Positions 7,782 through 16,183 of a stretch of 64,000 nt of DNA are shown piece after piece. The stretch is from contig CAYTZH010000017.1 of the NCBI GenBank assembly GCA_964442285.1, forward strand, positions 1 to 64,000, read 5' to 3'. A program made the translations under genes and the position numbers. The stretch's first letter is position 1. Each line of letters begins with the position of its first letter. The notes under the pieces were generated by a model. That model did no database searches and was not told where the DNA came from. It saw only the letters and a list, made by a program, of their open reading frames with translations. This DNA comes from CAYTZH01 sp964442285 (lineage in GTDB: Bacteria; Myxococcota_A; UBA9160; JAFDET01).

Positions 7782-8621
7782 GTGAGCTCCCGACCGACGC
7801 CCGGCTTCGACTGGCACGGCCGGGAGGATCGGCGACTCCTGGTCGATCCGCGCTTCGCCGCGGCCACCCGCGCGCTCTCGCTGCTCGAGCCCGACGGCCT
7901 GGAGCGACGGCTGGCCGACGGCACCGCGGCCCGGGGCCGCGGCCGCGCCGCGGTGGTGTCGCTGCCCGACGACGGGCGACGCCTCGTCCTGCGCCCGGTC
8001 CTCCACGGTGGCCTCCTCGGCCCGCTGCTCGGCGGGGCGCTCTGGGGGCTTGGTCGTCCCGTGGCAGAGCTGCTGGCCACGGCGCGGCTGCGCGTCGCGG
8101 GAGCCCCGGTCCCGGAGCCGGTCTGCGTGGTGGGTCGGCGCCGCCTGGGGCCGCTGTGGAACGCCGCCGTCGGCACGCTGTTCGAGGAGCACACCGAGGA
8201 CGCCCTCGCCTTCCTCGCCGCGGCGCCGGCGCCCGCGGCCGTCCGGGCGGCCGCGACCGCCGCGGGCACCGCCGTGCGCGCCTTCCACGACGCGGGCGGT
8301 CGCCACGCCGACCTCCACGTGAAGAACCTGCTCCTGCGGCGCGAGGGCGAGCGCTTCCGGGCCCTGGTGATCGACCTCGATCGCGCCCGCTGCGGCCCGC
8401 CGCCCGACCCCGGTCGTCGGCTGCAGGAACTCGCCCGGCTCCACCGCTCGCTCCTGAAGCGTGGGCTGGCCGAGCGCGTCGGCGCGCGCGGCTGCGCCCG
8501 CTTCCTGGCCGCCTACGTCGCCGGCGACCGCGTCCTGCGCCGCGCGCTCCTCGCCCACGCCCCCCGCGAACGCCGCCGCCTCGCCCGCCACCAGCTCGCC
8601 TGGCGCCTCCTCGGGAGATAG
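7782..8621 (+). CDS. Kdo/LPS kinase-like protein (KdkA/WaaP kinase fold)
   Basis: A 279-residue protein with the lipopolysaccharide-kinase fold. The catalytic loop HADLHVKN (Asp177, Asn182) and the metal site VIDLDRAR (Asp198) are visible. The N-terminal RDGRRLVLRPVLHGG-like segment stands where the ATP-binding strand of KdkA/WaaP proteins lies, and RPVAELLATARL matches the helix of the small lobe. It probably phosphorylates Kdo or heptose of the core on the cytoplasmic side. It stands alone on the plus strand, divergent from waaC and converging on the lipid A acyltransferase gene. Start GTG 7782 is chosen; GTG 7746 in the same frame would add 12 residues. Confidence 0.8.
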   Translation: MSSRPTPGFDWHGREDRRLLVDPRFAAATRALSLLEPDGLERRLADGTAARGRGRAAVVSLPDDGRRLVLRPVLHGGLLGPLLGGALWGLGRPVAELLATARLRVAGAPVPEPVCVVGRRRLGPLWNAAVGTLFEEHTEDALAFLAAAPAPAAVRAAATAAGTAVRAFHDAGGRHADLHVKNLLLRREGERFRALVIDLDRARCGPPPDPGRRLQELARLHRSLLKRGLAERVGARGCARFLAAYVAGDRVLRRALLAHAPRERRRLARHQLAWRLLGR

Positions 8622-8686
8622 CGCCTCTCAGGCCACGACCAGACCTCTACCGCGCCTCGGCCCCCCTCACGAGGGCGGGCGTCGCG

Positions 8687-9601
8687 TCAGAGGTCCGGGC
8701 TGCGCTTCCACTTGCGATGAAACCACACCCACCCCACCGGCTCCTCGCGCAGCACCCCCTCCAGCACCCGGGCGAGCTCGGCCGTCGCCGCCTCCACGTC
8801 GGCCCGCGGATCCCGGCTGCGACGCGGCGCCACCTCCGGATGAACCGTGACCCGATGGGCCCGGCCCTCGATCCGGCGGATCGTCACCGGCACGAGCGCC
8901 GCGCCCGTGCGTCGGGCCAGGACCGCCGCGCCCGGGTGGCTCCAGGCCCGGGCGCCGAAGAACGGAACCGCCACGCCGCCGCGTCGCGCGGGCGTGTAGA
9001 GGTCGACCAGCATGCCCACCGCGCGCCCCGCCCGCAGGGCGGCCAGGAGCTCGCCGAGGTCTCGGGAGAGCACCGCACCCCCGCCCTGGGCGCGTCGCGT
9101 GGCCACGTCGCCCTGGAGCCCGACCTGCTCGAAGGCGCGCCCCACCACGGCCAGGTCGAGCCAGGGCAGCGCGGCGGCGGCCGCCGCCGGCAGCAGCTCC
9201 CAGTTGCCGTAGTGCGCCGTGGCCAGCACCACGCCCCGGCCGCGCTCGGCGGCGCGGCGCAGCGGGGGCAGGCCCTCGAAGGAGACCCGGCTGCGGAGCG
9301 CCTCGGCGTCGAGCGCCGGCAGCCGGACCCACTCGAAGAGATTGCGTCCCAGCTCGACGAAGCCGGCCCGGCCGATCCGCTCGAGCTCGGCCCCCGAGCG
9401 GCCGGGAAGGGCGCGGGCCAGATGGCGGCGCGCGAGCCGCCGTCGACGGGGGAAGCCGTACCAGGCCAGCCAGCCCACGGCCGCGCCGACCGGCAGGACC
9501 GCCCGCTCGGGCAGCCGGCGGGCCAGGGCCGCGGCAACGTACCCGAGCGCCCGGGTGGTGCGGCGGGGCAGGACCCGCAGCGCGCGCGAGACCGACCTCA
9601 A
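8687..9601 (-). CDS. Lipid A biosynthesis acyltransferase (LpxL/HtrB family)
   Basis: A 304-residue member of the lysophospholipid acyltransferase family that transfers a secondary acyl chain to Kdo-lipid A. The catalytic HxxxxE motif is present in ATAHYGNWEL; GFVELGRNLFEWVRL, a DLYTPARRGGVAVPFFG block and the C-terminal VGWVWFHRKWK (typical WxHRRW-like ending) are family hallmarks. The N-terminal hydrophobic part anchors it to the inner membrane. The start is TTG at 9601 overlapping the lpxK stop as TTGA; no better start lies nearby. Whether it prefers LpxL or LpxM position is not clear. It is the last gene of the lpx operon. Confidence 0.9.
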   Translation of the reverse strand: MRSVSRALRVLPRRTTRALGYVAAALARRLPERAVLPVGAAVGWLAWYGFPRRRRLARRHLARALPGRSGAELERIGRAGFVELGRNLFEWVRLPALDAEALRSRVSFEGLPPLRRAAERGRGVVLATAHYGNWELLPAAAAAALPWLDLAVVGRAFEQVGLQGDVATRRAQGGGAVLSRDLGELLAALRAGRAVGMLVDLYTPARRGGVAVPFFGARAWSHPGAAVLARRTGAALVPVTIRRIEGRAHRVTVHPEVAPRRSRDPRADVEAATAELARVLEGVLREEPVGWVWFHRKWKRSPDL

Positions 9602-10656
9602 CGCAGGCGGGTCTCGAGCCACTCCAGCAGCGGATCCGGCTCCTCGACGGCCAGGGCGATGGACAGCACGTCCACCCGGACGTCCCCGGCCCAGTGGGGC
9701 AGGACCTTCACGGCGTCCTTGGCGGTGGTCACCCAGTGGGAGGCCTCGCGCGAGAGGCCGTCGAGGTCGCGCGCCCGGTAGCGGTGGTGATCCGGGAAGG
9801 TGCGCTCGGCCACCACCCGCGCGCCGAGGGCGCGAAGGGTGCGGGCGAGCCCGGCGGGCCGCGCGATCCCCGCCAGCATGCCGACGTCGCAGCCGGCGAG
9901 GGCACCCGGAGAGGCGGCGGGACCGCCGCGCAGGGAGCGCAGCGACACCGGCCGTCGGACCGCGCGGAAGCGGAAGGCGTCGGGACAGGTGCGCTCCAGC
10001 AACGCCTCGTCCTCGGGCGGGAGCGGCCCGTCGACGACGCCCACCGCGTCCGCCCGCCGCAGCGCGGCGAGGGGCTCGCGCAGCGGCCCCCGCGGCAGCA
10101 CCGCGCGGTTGCCGAGGCCGAGCCCGCCATCGACGAGCACCACGTCCACGTCCCGCTCCAGGCGGTGATGCTGGAAGCCGTCGTCGAGCAGCAGCACGTC
10201 GACGCCGAAGACCGAGATCGCCCGCAGGCCCACCCGCGCGCGGTCGGGCCCAACCAGGACGGGGACGCCCGGGGCGCCGGCCGCCAGCAGCAGGGGCTCG
10301 TCGCCGGTGCGCTCGACGTCGGCCTGGACGTGGCGGCCGTCGGATACCACCCGCACGTCCCGGGTGCGCCGCCCGTAGCCCCGGCTGGCGATGGCGACCT
10401 TGTGGCCGCGCCGGTGCAGCGCCTCGGCCAGCCAGGCCGCCGCCGGCGTCTTCCCAGAGCCGCCGACCACCAGGTTGCCGACGCTCACCACCCGACACGC
10501 CAGGCGGCCGCGCCGCCGCCAACCGCCGGTGTAGAGGCGCCGGTGGAGCCGGGCGCCCAGGCCGTAGAGCCGCGAAACGGGCACCAGGGGCGCCAGCAGG
10601 ATCCGCCGGAGCCAGCCCGACCGCCGCTCGTAGAGCCAGGCCGCGCGGAGCCTCAC
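9598..10656 (-). CDS. lpxK: Tetraacyldisaccharide 4'-kinase
   Basis: A 352-residue inner-membrane-associated kinase that adds the 4' phosphate to lipid A disaccharide. The P-loop VGNLVVGGSGKTP, SRGYGRR, GDEPLLLA, DDGFQHHRLERDVD (catalytic Asp in DDGFQH) and the TTAKDAVKV segment are all present. The start is GTG at 10656 overlapping the waaA stop as GTGA. It acts before WaaA in the pathway, and here follows waaA in the transcript. Confidence 0.95.
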   Translation of the reverse strand: MRLRAAWLYERRSGWLRRILLAPLVPVSRLYGLGARLHRRLYTGGWRRRGRLACRVVSVGNLVVGGSGKTPAAAWLAEALHRRGHKVAIASRGYGRRTRDVRVVSDGRHVQADVERTGDEPLLLAAGAPGVPVLVGPDRARVGLRAISVFGVDVLLLDDGFQHHRLERDVDVVLVDGGLGLGNRAVLPRGPLREPLAALRRADAVGVVDGPLPPEDEALLERTCPDAFRFRAVRRPVSLRSLRGGPAASPGALAGCDVGMLAGIARPAGLARTLRALGARVVAERTFPDHHRYRARDLDGLSREASHWVTTAKDAVKVLPHWAGDVRVDVLSIALAVEEPDPLLEWLETRLR

Positions 10657-11903
10657 GAGAGCAGACTCCCGACCAGCCGCGCGCTGCGCTCGGCAGCGCC
10701 GCGCTGGCTCTCGAGGAGCCGCCGGCCGCCCTCGGCGCGGGCCCGGGCCGGCTCCGGGTCGCGCAGCACCGCGAGCACGGCGGCGACCAGCTCCGGCCCG
10801 TCGCGCACGCTGCGCACGGCGCCGCTGTCCCGCAGCAGGCGCAGCACGTGGTCGACGTTGGTGGTGTGCGGACCCACCAGCACCGGGCAGCCGCTCTGCA
10901 GGGGCTCGAGCACGTTGTGCCCGCCGCGGTCGACCAGGGAGCCCCCGACGAAGGCCACGGCGGCCCGGGCGAAGACGGAGGGGAGCTCGCCCAGGCTGTC
11001 GAGCAGCAGCAGCTCGCCCGGCCCGAGGGGCCCCGCGCCGAGGGCGCTGCGCCGACGCAGAGGTCCGCGGGCCGCGAGCTGCGCCGCCACCGCCTCGAAG
11101 CGCGGCGGGTGCCGCGGCGCGACCACGAGCGCCGCCCGCAGGCCGGCCCGGGTGGCCGCGTCGAGGCAGTCGACGGCGACCGCCTCCTCGCCCTCGTGGG
11201 TGCTCGCCGCGACCACGATCGGCACCGCGTCGAGCGCCGCGGCCAGATCCGGCGGCAGCGGCGGCGGCGTGTCGGGAGGCTCGAGCTTGAGGTCGCCCGT
11301 CACCCGCACCCGGGACGGCGGCACCCCGAGCACGCCGAAGCGGCCGGCGTCCTCGTCGCTCCGGGCCCCCACCGCGGCCAGGCGCTGCGCGGCCCGCCGG
11401 AACACGCCGGGCAGCCGCGTGTAGGCCGTGAGGGAGCGCGGCGAGAGCCGGGCCGAGACCATCGCCACCGGGAGGCCCCGGGCGCTCAGCACGGCCAGAC
11501 GCACGGGCCAGAGCTCGGTCTCCACGGTCACCAGGGCGGCGGGGCGCACCCGACGCAGCCAGGCCGACACACACCAGGGATGGTCGAGGGGTGCCAGCAC
11601 TGCGGGCAGTGCGGGACGACGGCTGCGCGCGAGGTCGCGCGCGGTGCGGGTGTTGGTCGAGAGGCAGACCCCGCGACCCTGGGCCGACAGGACGTCCACC
11701 AGGCGCAGGGCCGCCAGCGTCTCGCCCACGCTCGCCGCGTGGATCCAGACGCAGCCCGCCGCGGGCGGCGGCGAGGGCGTCACCCAGCCCAGGCGCTGGG
11801 AGAGGCCTGCGCGCGTGCGAGCGCGGAGCGCGAGGATCAGGAGGGCCGGCAGGCCGAGCACCAAGGCGGCGACCGCGGCGAGGCTATGACCGCGCCAGCC
11901 CAC
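10653..11903 (-). CDS. waaA: 3-deoxy-D-manno-octulosonic acid transferase
   Basis: A 416-residue GT30 enzyme that transfers Kdo from CMP-Kdo to lipid IVA. The N-terminal hydrophobic helix (residues 7-27) is the membrane anchor. The catalytic-site motif HAASVGET is intact, as are VTVETELWP, GDLKLEPP, the AASTHEGEE donor loop, FVGGSLVDRGGHNVLEP and GPHTTN. Start GTG at 11903 lies 20 bases inside the lpxB gene. One copy is seen; whether it adds one or several Kdo residues cannot be told. The nearby KdkA-like kinase would fit a mono-Kdo, phosphorylated core, but that is inference. Confidence 0.95.
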   Translation of the reverse strand: MGWRGHSLAAVAALVLGLPALLILALRARTRAGLSQRLGWVTPSPPPAAGCVWIHAASVGETLAALRLVDVLSAQGRGVCLSTNTRTARDLARSRRPALPAVLAPLDHPWCVSAWLRRVRPAALVTVETELWPVRLAVLSARGLPVAMVSARLSPRSLTAYTRLPGVFRRAAQRLAAVGARSDEDAGRFGVLGVPPSRVRVTGDLKLEPPDTPPPLPPDLAAALDAVPIVVAASTHEGEEAVAVDCLDAATRAGLRAALVVAPRHPPRFEAVAAQLAARGPLRRRSALGAGPLGPGELLLLDSLGELPSVFARAAVAFVGGSLVDRGGHNVLEPLQSGCPVLVGPHTTNVDHVLRLLRDSGAVRSVRDGPELVAAVLAVLRDPEPARARAEGGRRLLESQRGAAERSARLVGSLLS

Positions 11904-13044
11904 CCATCATCTCCTCGGCCATCTGGGCAGCCCGGACCGCGGCGCCCCCCGGGCCGAGGCGCCGCCGCACGTCCGCCAGCCGGGCGAGCTGGGCCTCGCG
12001 GGCCGGGCCCTCCAGGAGCAGCTCCACGGCGTCCGCGACGCGTCCCGGGCGCGCCGTCTGCTGGAGGAACTCCGGGATCACCGGCGCGCCGGCGATCAGG
12101 TTGGGCATGGTGAGCGACGGCACCCGCACCATGCGCCGGGCCATCATCGCGGAGAGCGGGTTGGCCCGGGCCGCCACCACCATGGGTCGCTCCAGCAGGG
12201 TGAGCTCGACGGTGATGGTGCCGGGCTTGGCCAGGGCCACGTCGCAGGCGCGGATGGCCTCGTAGGTGGCTCCCTGGATCACGCGGACGTCCGCATCCGC
12301 CGGCGCGCCCTCCCGCACGCGCGCGGCGACCTCCTCCCGGGAAACCGTCGGCGCCACCGCCACCACGAAGCCCAGATCCGGCCGGCGCGCGTGGAGGATG
12401 CGCGCCGTCTCCAGCTGCAGCCCGAGGCCGTGGCGCACCTCGTTGCGCCGGCTGCCGGGCAGGAGCAGCAGCAGGGGCCCCCCCTCCGGCAGACCGAGCG
12501 TGGCCCGGGCCGTGCGGCGATCGAAGCGCTCCGCCAGCGCCCCCATCGACTCCACCAGCGGGTGTCCCACGAACTCCACGGAGAGGCCGCTCCCGGCGTA
12601 GACCGCGGGCTCGAAGGGAAAGATCACCGCCATGCGGTCGACGCGCGCCGCCAGCTTGCGGATGCGGTGACGGCGCCAGGCCCAGACCTGGGGGCTGATG
12701 TAGTAGAAGATCGGCACGTCCGCGCGCTGGACGCGGCGCGCCAGGGGCAGATTGAAGTCCGGCGAGTCGACCAGCACCACCAGGTCGGGGCGCTCGTGGG
12801 AAACGGCCCGACCGAGACACCGCCAGGCGTTCACCACCCGGCGCACGCTGCCGAGGACCTCCACCAGACCGCCGATCGCCAGCTCGCGCTGGTGCACGAA
12901 TAGCTCCACGCCGGCCTTCTCCAGCTCCACGCCGCCCAGCCCGAGCACCCGGACGCCCGGCACGCGGCGGCGCAGGGCCTCGACGAAGGCGGCAGCGTGG
13001 ACATCCCCCGAGGCGTCGCCCGCGGAGATGAGGACCGTGCTCAT
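11884..13044 (-). CDS. lpxB: Lipid-A-disaccharide synthase
   Basis: A 386-residue GT19 enzyme condensing UDP-diacylglucosamine with lipid X. ISAGDASGDVHAA at the N-terminus, VDSPDFNLPLA, FYYISPQVWAWR, VDRMAVIFPFEP, FVGHPLVE and LLPGSRRNEV are all diagnostic; the C-terminal IQGATYEAIRACDVALAKPGT is the donor-binding region. Start ATG at 13044, overlapping the end of the oxidoreductase gene. It is placed directly after lpxI and the Gfo/Idh gene, the order seen in many deltaproteobacterial lineages. Confidence 0.96.
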   Translation of the reverse strand: MSTVLISAGDASGDVHAAAFVEALRRRVPGVRVLGLGGVELEKAGVELFVHQRELAIGGLVEVLGSVRRVVNAWRCLGRAVSHERPDLVVLVDSPDFNLPLARRVQRADVPIFYYISPQVWAWRRHRIRKLAARVDRMAVIFPFEPAVYAGSGLSVEFVGHPLVESMGALAERFDRRTARATLGLPEGGPLLLLLPGSRRNEVRHGLGLQLETARILHARRPDLGFVVAVAPTVSREEVAARVREGAPADADVRVIQGATYEAIRACDVALAKPGTITVELTLLERPMVVAARANPLSAMMARRMVRVPSLTMPNLIAGAPVIPEFLQQTARPGRVADAVELLLEGPAREAQLARLADVRRRLGPGGAAVRAAQMAEEMMGGLARS

Positions 13045-14000
13045 GACCAGGCGTCGGTGAGCACGGGCATGGCCTCGATCACGCGCAGGGCGGAGCGCAG
13101 GGCCGAGAGGGCCTCCTCGCCGGAGACCACCGGCGCCCCGCCCTCCCGCAGGGCGTCGACGAAGGCCCGCAGCTGGGCGAGGAGCGCGTCCTCGGGATCG
13201 AAGTCGAGCTTCTCCATCTCGATCTTCGGCGTCGACTCCCCGGGCACCAGGCGTCGGCGGAACTGCACGACGGTCTGGTCGAGGAAGTCGATGGAGAGAT
13301 AGCCGTCGGGCTGGAAGAGGCGCAGCTTGCGCATCGGGTTGGGGGTGACGCGGCTGGCGGTGAGATTGGCGACGCAGCCGCCGGGAAACGTCACGCGTGC
13401 ATTGGCGATGTCGACCTTGTCGGTCAGCACGGGGACGCCGACCGCCTCCACCCGAAGCGGCTCTTCGCCCACGAAGTCCTGAACCAGGTCGAGGTCGTGG
13501 ATCATGAGGTCGCGCACCACGTCGACGTCGGTGGCGCGGGCGGGGAAGGGACCGAGGCGATGGGCCTCGACGAACAGCGGCCCCTTCACGAAGGACCGCG
13601 CCGCCGAGAGCGCCGGGTTGAAGCGCTCCAGATGGCCCACCTGGAGCACCCGATGGGTCGACCGCGCCAGGCTGAGCAGCTCCTCGGCCTCCTCGAGGGT
13701 GCTCGCCAGGGGCTTCTCCACGAGCACGTCCAGGCCCGCCTTGAGCAGGTCCCGCACCACCTCGTAGTGCGCCACCGTGGGCACTGCCACGATCACGGCG
13801 TCGGCGCGGCCGGCCAGGCTGCCGTGGTTCGCGAAGGTGGGTGCCTCACCGGTGTCGGCCTCGTCCAGCCGCTGCCGGTCGTTGTCCACCACGCCCGCCA
13901 GGACGAGCTCCGGATCCTCGGCGACCAGCGCCCGGATCTTGGACAGGTGCAGCCGTCCCATGTGGCCCACGCCCACGAGTCCGAGTCGAAGCACGTTCAC
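13041..14000 (-). CDS. Gfo/Idh/MocA family oxidoreductase
   Basis: A 319-residue NAD(P)-dependent oxidoreductase. The Rossmann motif LGLVGVGHMGRLH is at residues 6-18; VEKPLASTLEEAEEL and the LQVGHLERFNP segment, plus DLMIHDLDLVQDF, match the family and its catalytic Lys (in EKP) and His region. Homologues are commonly embedded in lpx operons of this lineage between lpxI and lpxB. In some species a partner of this family makes the 3-amino sugar (GnnA) used for lipid A with amide-linked chains; no aminotransferase partner (GnnB) is seen here, so that role is not supported. The GTG start at 14000 overlaps lpxI. Confidence 0.85.
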   Translation of the reverse strand: MNVLRLGLVGVGHMGRLHLSKIRALVAEDPELVLAGVVDNDRQRLDEADTGEAPTFANHGSLAGRADAVIVAVPTVAHYEVVRDLLKAGLDVLVEKPLASTLEEAEELLSLARSTHRVLQVGHLERFNPALSAARSFVKGPLFVEAHRLGPFPARATDVDVVRDLMIHDLDLVQDFVGEEPLRVEAVGVPVLTDKVDIANARVTFPGGCVANLTASRVTPNPMRKLRLFQPDGYLSIDFLDQTVVQFRRRLVPGESTPKIEMEKLDFDPEDALLAQLRAFVDALREGGAPVVSGEEALSALRSALRVIEAMPVLTDAWS

Positions 14001-14833
14001 ACCTCCCCTCCGACGACGCCCACCACGGCGATCTGGTGGGCGTCGGCCTCCCCGGCCAGGGCCTCGCGGTCGAGGACCGCGGTGCGGCCGGCCTCGAACA
14101 CCAGCGCCGACGCCTTGGCGCGGACCAGGGACTCCAGGGTCTCGGGCCCGATCGTGGGCATGTCGAAGCGCGGGTCCTGATCCTTGCGGGCCAGCTTGAC
14201 GACCACGGCTCCGTCGCCCGCCAGGGCGCCGCCCCGGGCGATGGCCGCGTCGGTGCCCTCCACCGCCTCCACGGCCAGGACCGAGCGGTCCTTGAACACC
14301 ACCGTCTGGCCGATCTCCAGCTCGGCGACGGCCTTGGCGATGGGCCAGCCGTAGGCCACGTCGTTGCGCTCGCGGTCCGAGAGCGCGCGGCCGCCGACCG
14401 GACCCACGCCCGCGAAGAGCTCGGGCACGGCCTCCGCCTGGGCCAGCAGCTCGATCCCCTCCTCCGCCAGCACGTCCGCGATGGCCGCGAGGATCGAGTG
14501 GTCCTGACGGTCGACGAGGCTGGCGAGCAGGGCCAGGGCCCGGGCGTCGGCCTGCAGGCTGGCCGGGTCCTCGTAGACCCGGGTCTTCCAGACCTTCCCC
14601 ACCATCACCGCGCGCCGCACGCCGCCGTCCCGCAGCACCGACAGCAGCCGCTCGAGCTGGCCCAGGTGGATGCGCTCGAAGACGTCGATCCCCCGGCCCA
14701 GGTCGGCGTCGGTCTCCCCGACGAAGCCCACGGCCACCACCCGGTCGCCGCGGGCCCGGGCGGCGCGGACCACCTCGCGCGGGAACGCCCCGCCGCCGGC
14801 GATCAGGCCAAGGGTGGCGCCGGACGCCGTCAT
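13997..14833 (-). CDS. lpxI: UDP-2,3-diacylglucosamine pyrophosphatase (LpxI type)
   Basis: A 278-residue protein of the LpxI (DUF1009) family, which hydrolyses UDP-2,3-diacylglucosamine to lipid X in bacteria without LpxH. The N-terminus LGLIAGGGAFPREVVRAAR, the MVGKVWK segment, DRQDHSILAAIADVLAEEG, and C-terminal FDMPTIGPETLESL with the following VVG block are diagnostic. Start ATG at 14833 overlaps the lpxA stop as ATGA. It operates between LpxA/LpxC/LpxD products and LpxB, which matches its position. Confidence 0.94.
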   Translation of the reverse strand: MTASGATLGLIAGGGAFPREVVRAARARGDRVVAVGFVGETDADLGRGIDVFERIHLGQLERLLSVLRDGGVRRAVMVGKVWKTRVYEDPASLQADARALALLASLVDRQDHSILAAIADVLAEEGIELLAQAEAVPELFAGVGPVGGRALSDRERNDVAYGWPIAKAVAELEIGQTVVFKDRSVLAVEAVEGTDAAIARGGALAGDGAVVVKLARKDQDPRFDMPTIGPETLESLVRAKASALVFEAGRTAVLDREALAGEADAHQIAVVGVVGGEV

Positions 14834-15606
14834 CGCACGAACCCCCGCTCGGACTTCTCCACGAAGCGGAGGAGCTGCTCCACGTCCGGCTGTCCCGAGA
14901 GCTCCTCCCGGACCCGGGCCAGGGCCGGCTCCAGCCGCAGGCGGGAGTGGAAGATCAGGTGGTAGGCGCGCTTCAGGGCGGCCACGCGCTCCCGGTCGAA
15001 GCCGCGGCGGCGCAGGCCGACGATGTTCAGACCCACCAGGCGCGCGCGGTCGCCGGCCACCATGGAGAAGGGCGGCGCGTCCTGGGAGAGCATCGTGTTC
15101 GCCGCCACCATCACCGACTCTCCGACGCGGGTGAATTGATGGACCCCTGTGAAGGCCCCGAGCACGGCATGATCGCCCACCACCACGTGGCCCGCGACGC
15201 CGCAGAAGCTGGCGATGATCGTGTGGGAGCCCACCTGGACGTCGTGGGCCAGGTGGGCGCCGTTCATGACGAGGTTGTCGTCGCCGATGCGGGTGGCACC
15301 GCCGCCCTTGGCGGTGCCGACGTGGAGGGTCGCGTTCTCCCGGATCACGTTGTCGCGACCGATCACGAGGGTGGTGCTCTCCCCCTCGAACTTCTTGTCC
15401 TGGGGCTCGCCGCCGACGCTGGCGAACGAGAAGATGCGCGTCCGCTCGCCGACGTGGGTGTGGCCGACGACGACCGCGTGGCTCTGGACCTCGACACCCT
15501 CGGCCAGGGTGACCTCCGGCCCGATGACGGCGAACGGACCGACGGTCACGTCCGCACCCAGCTCCGCGCCCGGGGCGACGATCGCCGCCGGGTGGACGTC
15601 GGCCAC
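14830..15606 (-). CDS. lpxA: Acyl-ACP-UDP-N-acetylglucosamine O-acyltransferase
   Basis: A 258-residue trimeric left-handed beta-helix enzyme, first step of lipid A synthesis. Hexapeptide repeats fill residues 5-190. The catalytic His is His121 in AHLAHDVQVG, and SVGGEPQDKKFEGE and IRENATLHVGT are family hallmarks; the C-terminal helices carry GLNIVGLRRRGF. In the E. coli chain-length ruler region the sequence reads VMVAANTMLSQD instead of VMVGGCSGVAQD, so acyl preference may differ. GTG start at 15606, seven bases after the skp stop. lpxD and fabZ, normally just upstream, are absent. Confidence 0.95.
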   Translation of the reverse strand: MADVHPAAIVAPGAELGADVTVGPFAVIGPEVTLAEGVEVQSHAVVVGHTHVGERTRIFSFASVGGEPQDKKFEGESTTLVIGRDNVIRENATLHVGTAKGGGATRIGDDNLVMNGAHLAHDVQVGSHTIIASFCGVAGHVVVGDHAVLGAFTGVHQFTRVGESVMVAANTMLSQDAPPFSMVAGDRARLVGLNIVGLRRRGFDRERVAALKRAYHLIFHSRLRLEPALARVREELSGQPDVEQLLRFVEKSERGFVR

Positions 15607-15613
15607 GCGACGC

Positions 15614-16144
15614 CTAACCCTTCTTCTTGTTGAACTGCTCGATCACGTCGTCGGTGATGTCGAGGGCTTCGCGGGAGTACAGCAGGCCGGGCGTCCCGCG
15701 CTCGACGATCAGGGTGAAGCCCTGGTCTCGACCGATGCCCTGCACGATGTCGATGAGCTTCTTGCGCAGGGGACCCACGAGACGCTCCTGGTCCACCTTG
15801 AGCTTGCCCTCGAGCTCCTTCATCTCGGACTCGATCTCGTTCTTGAGCTCCACCAGGTCGAGCTGGCGCTGGTAGAGCGCCTCCTCGGAGAGAACGAACT
15901 TCTTGCTCTTCAGCTCGTCCTGCATCTCCTTGAAGCGATCGATCCGCGGCTGCATCCGCGACTCCGCGTCGCGCTGCTTGCGCGCCAGCTCCTCCCGGGC
16001 GGCCTTCCCCTCCTCGGTTGAGTTGAGGGCCTGCTCCAGGTCCACGACGGCAATCCGGATCGCCGGATCGTCCGAGGCAGCCGTCCCGTAGACCAGGACC
16101 AGCGCGAGTCCCAGGAACACCAGTGCCTTGCGAAGCGGAATCAT
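15614..16144 (-). CDS. skp: Periplasmic chaperone Skp/OmpH family
   Basis: A 176-residue secreted chaperone for unfolded outer-membrane proteins. A signal peptide covers about residues 1-24 (hydrophobic LVFLGLALVLVYG). IAVVDLEQALNSTEEGKAAREEL is the typical start of mature Skp, followed by a long Lys/Glu-rich coiled coil (about residues 45-125) and a C-terminal strand region with YSREALDITDDVIEQFNK. ATG at 16144 is preferred over GTG at 16150, because the GAGGGG ribosome site lies at proper distance from the ATG. Next to bamA, as usual. Confidence 0.92.
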   Translation of the reverse strand: MIPLRKALVFLGLALVLVYGTAASDDPAIRIAVVDLEQALNSTEEGKAAREELARKQRDAESRMQPRIDRFKEMQDELKSKKFVLSEEALYQRQLDLVELKNEIESEMKELEGKLKVDQERLVGPLRKKLIDIVQGIGRDQGFTLIVERGTPGLLYSREALDITDDVIEQFNKKKG

Positions 16145-16183
16145 GCTCACCCCTCTTGCGCGGCGCGGACGCCGCAGCTTCCC

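Noticed and set aside
4473..8591. 1372-residue minus-strand frame seeming to fuse the GT2 enzyme to an upstream protein
   Set aside because: Only the last 324 residues are protein-like; the rest is an out-of-frame reading of waaF, waaC and the plus-strand kinase gene. A GTGA start fits the real gene.
13041..14000. Gfo/Idh gene as GnnA for 3-amino lipid A
   Set aside because: GnnA normally pairs with an aminotransferase GnnB next to it, and none is present.
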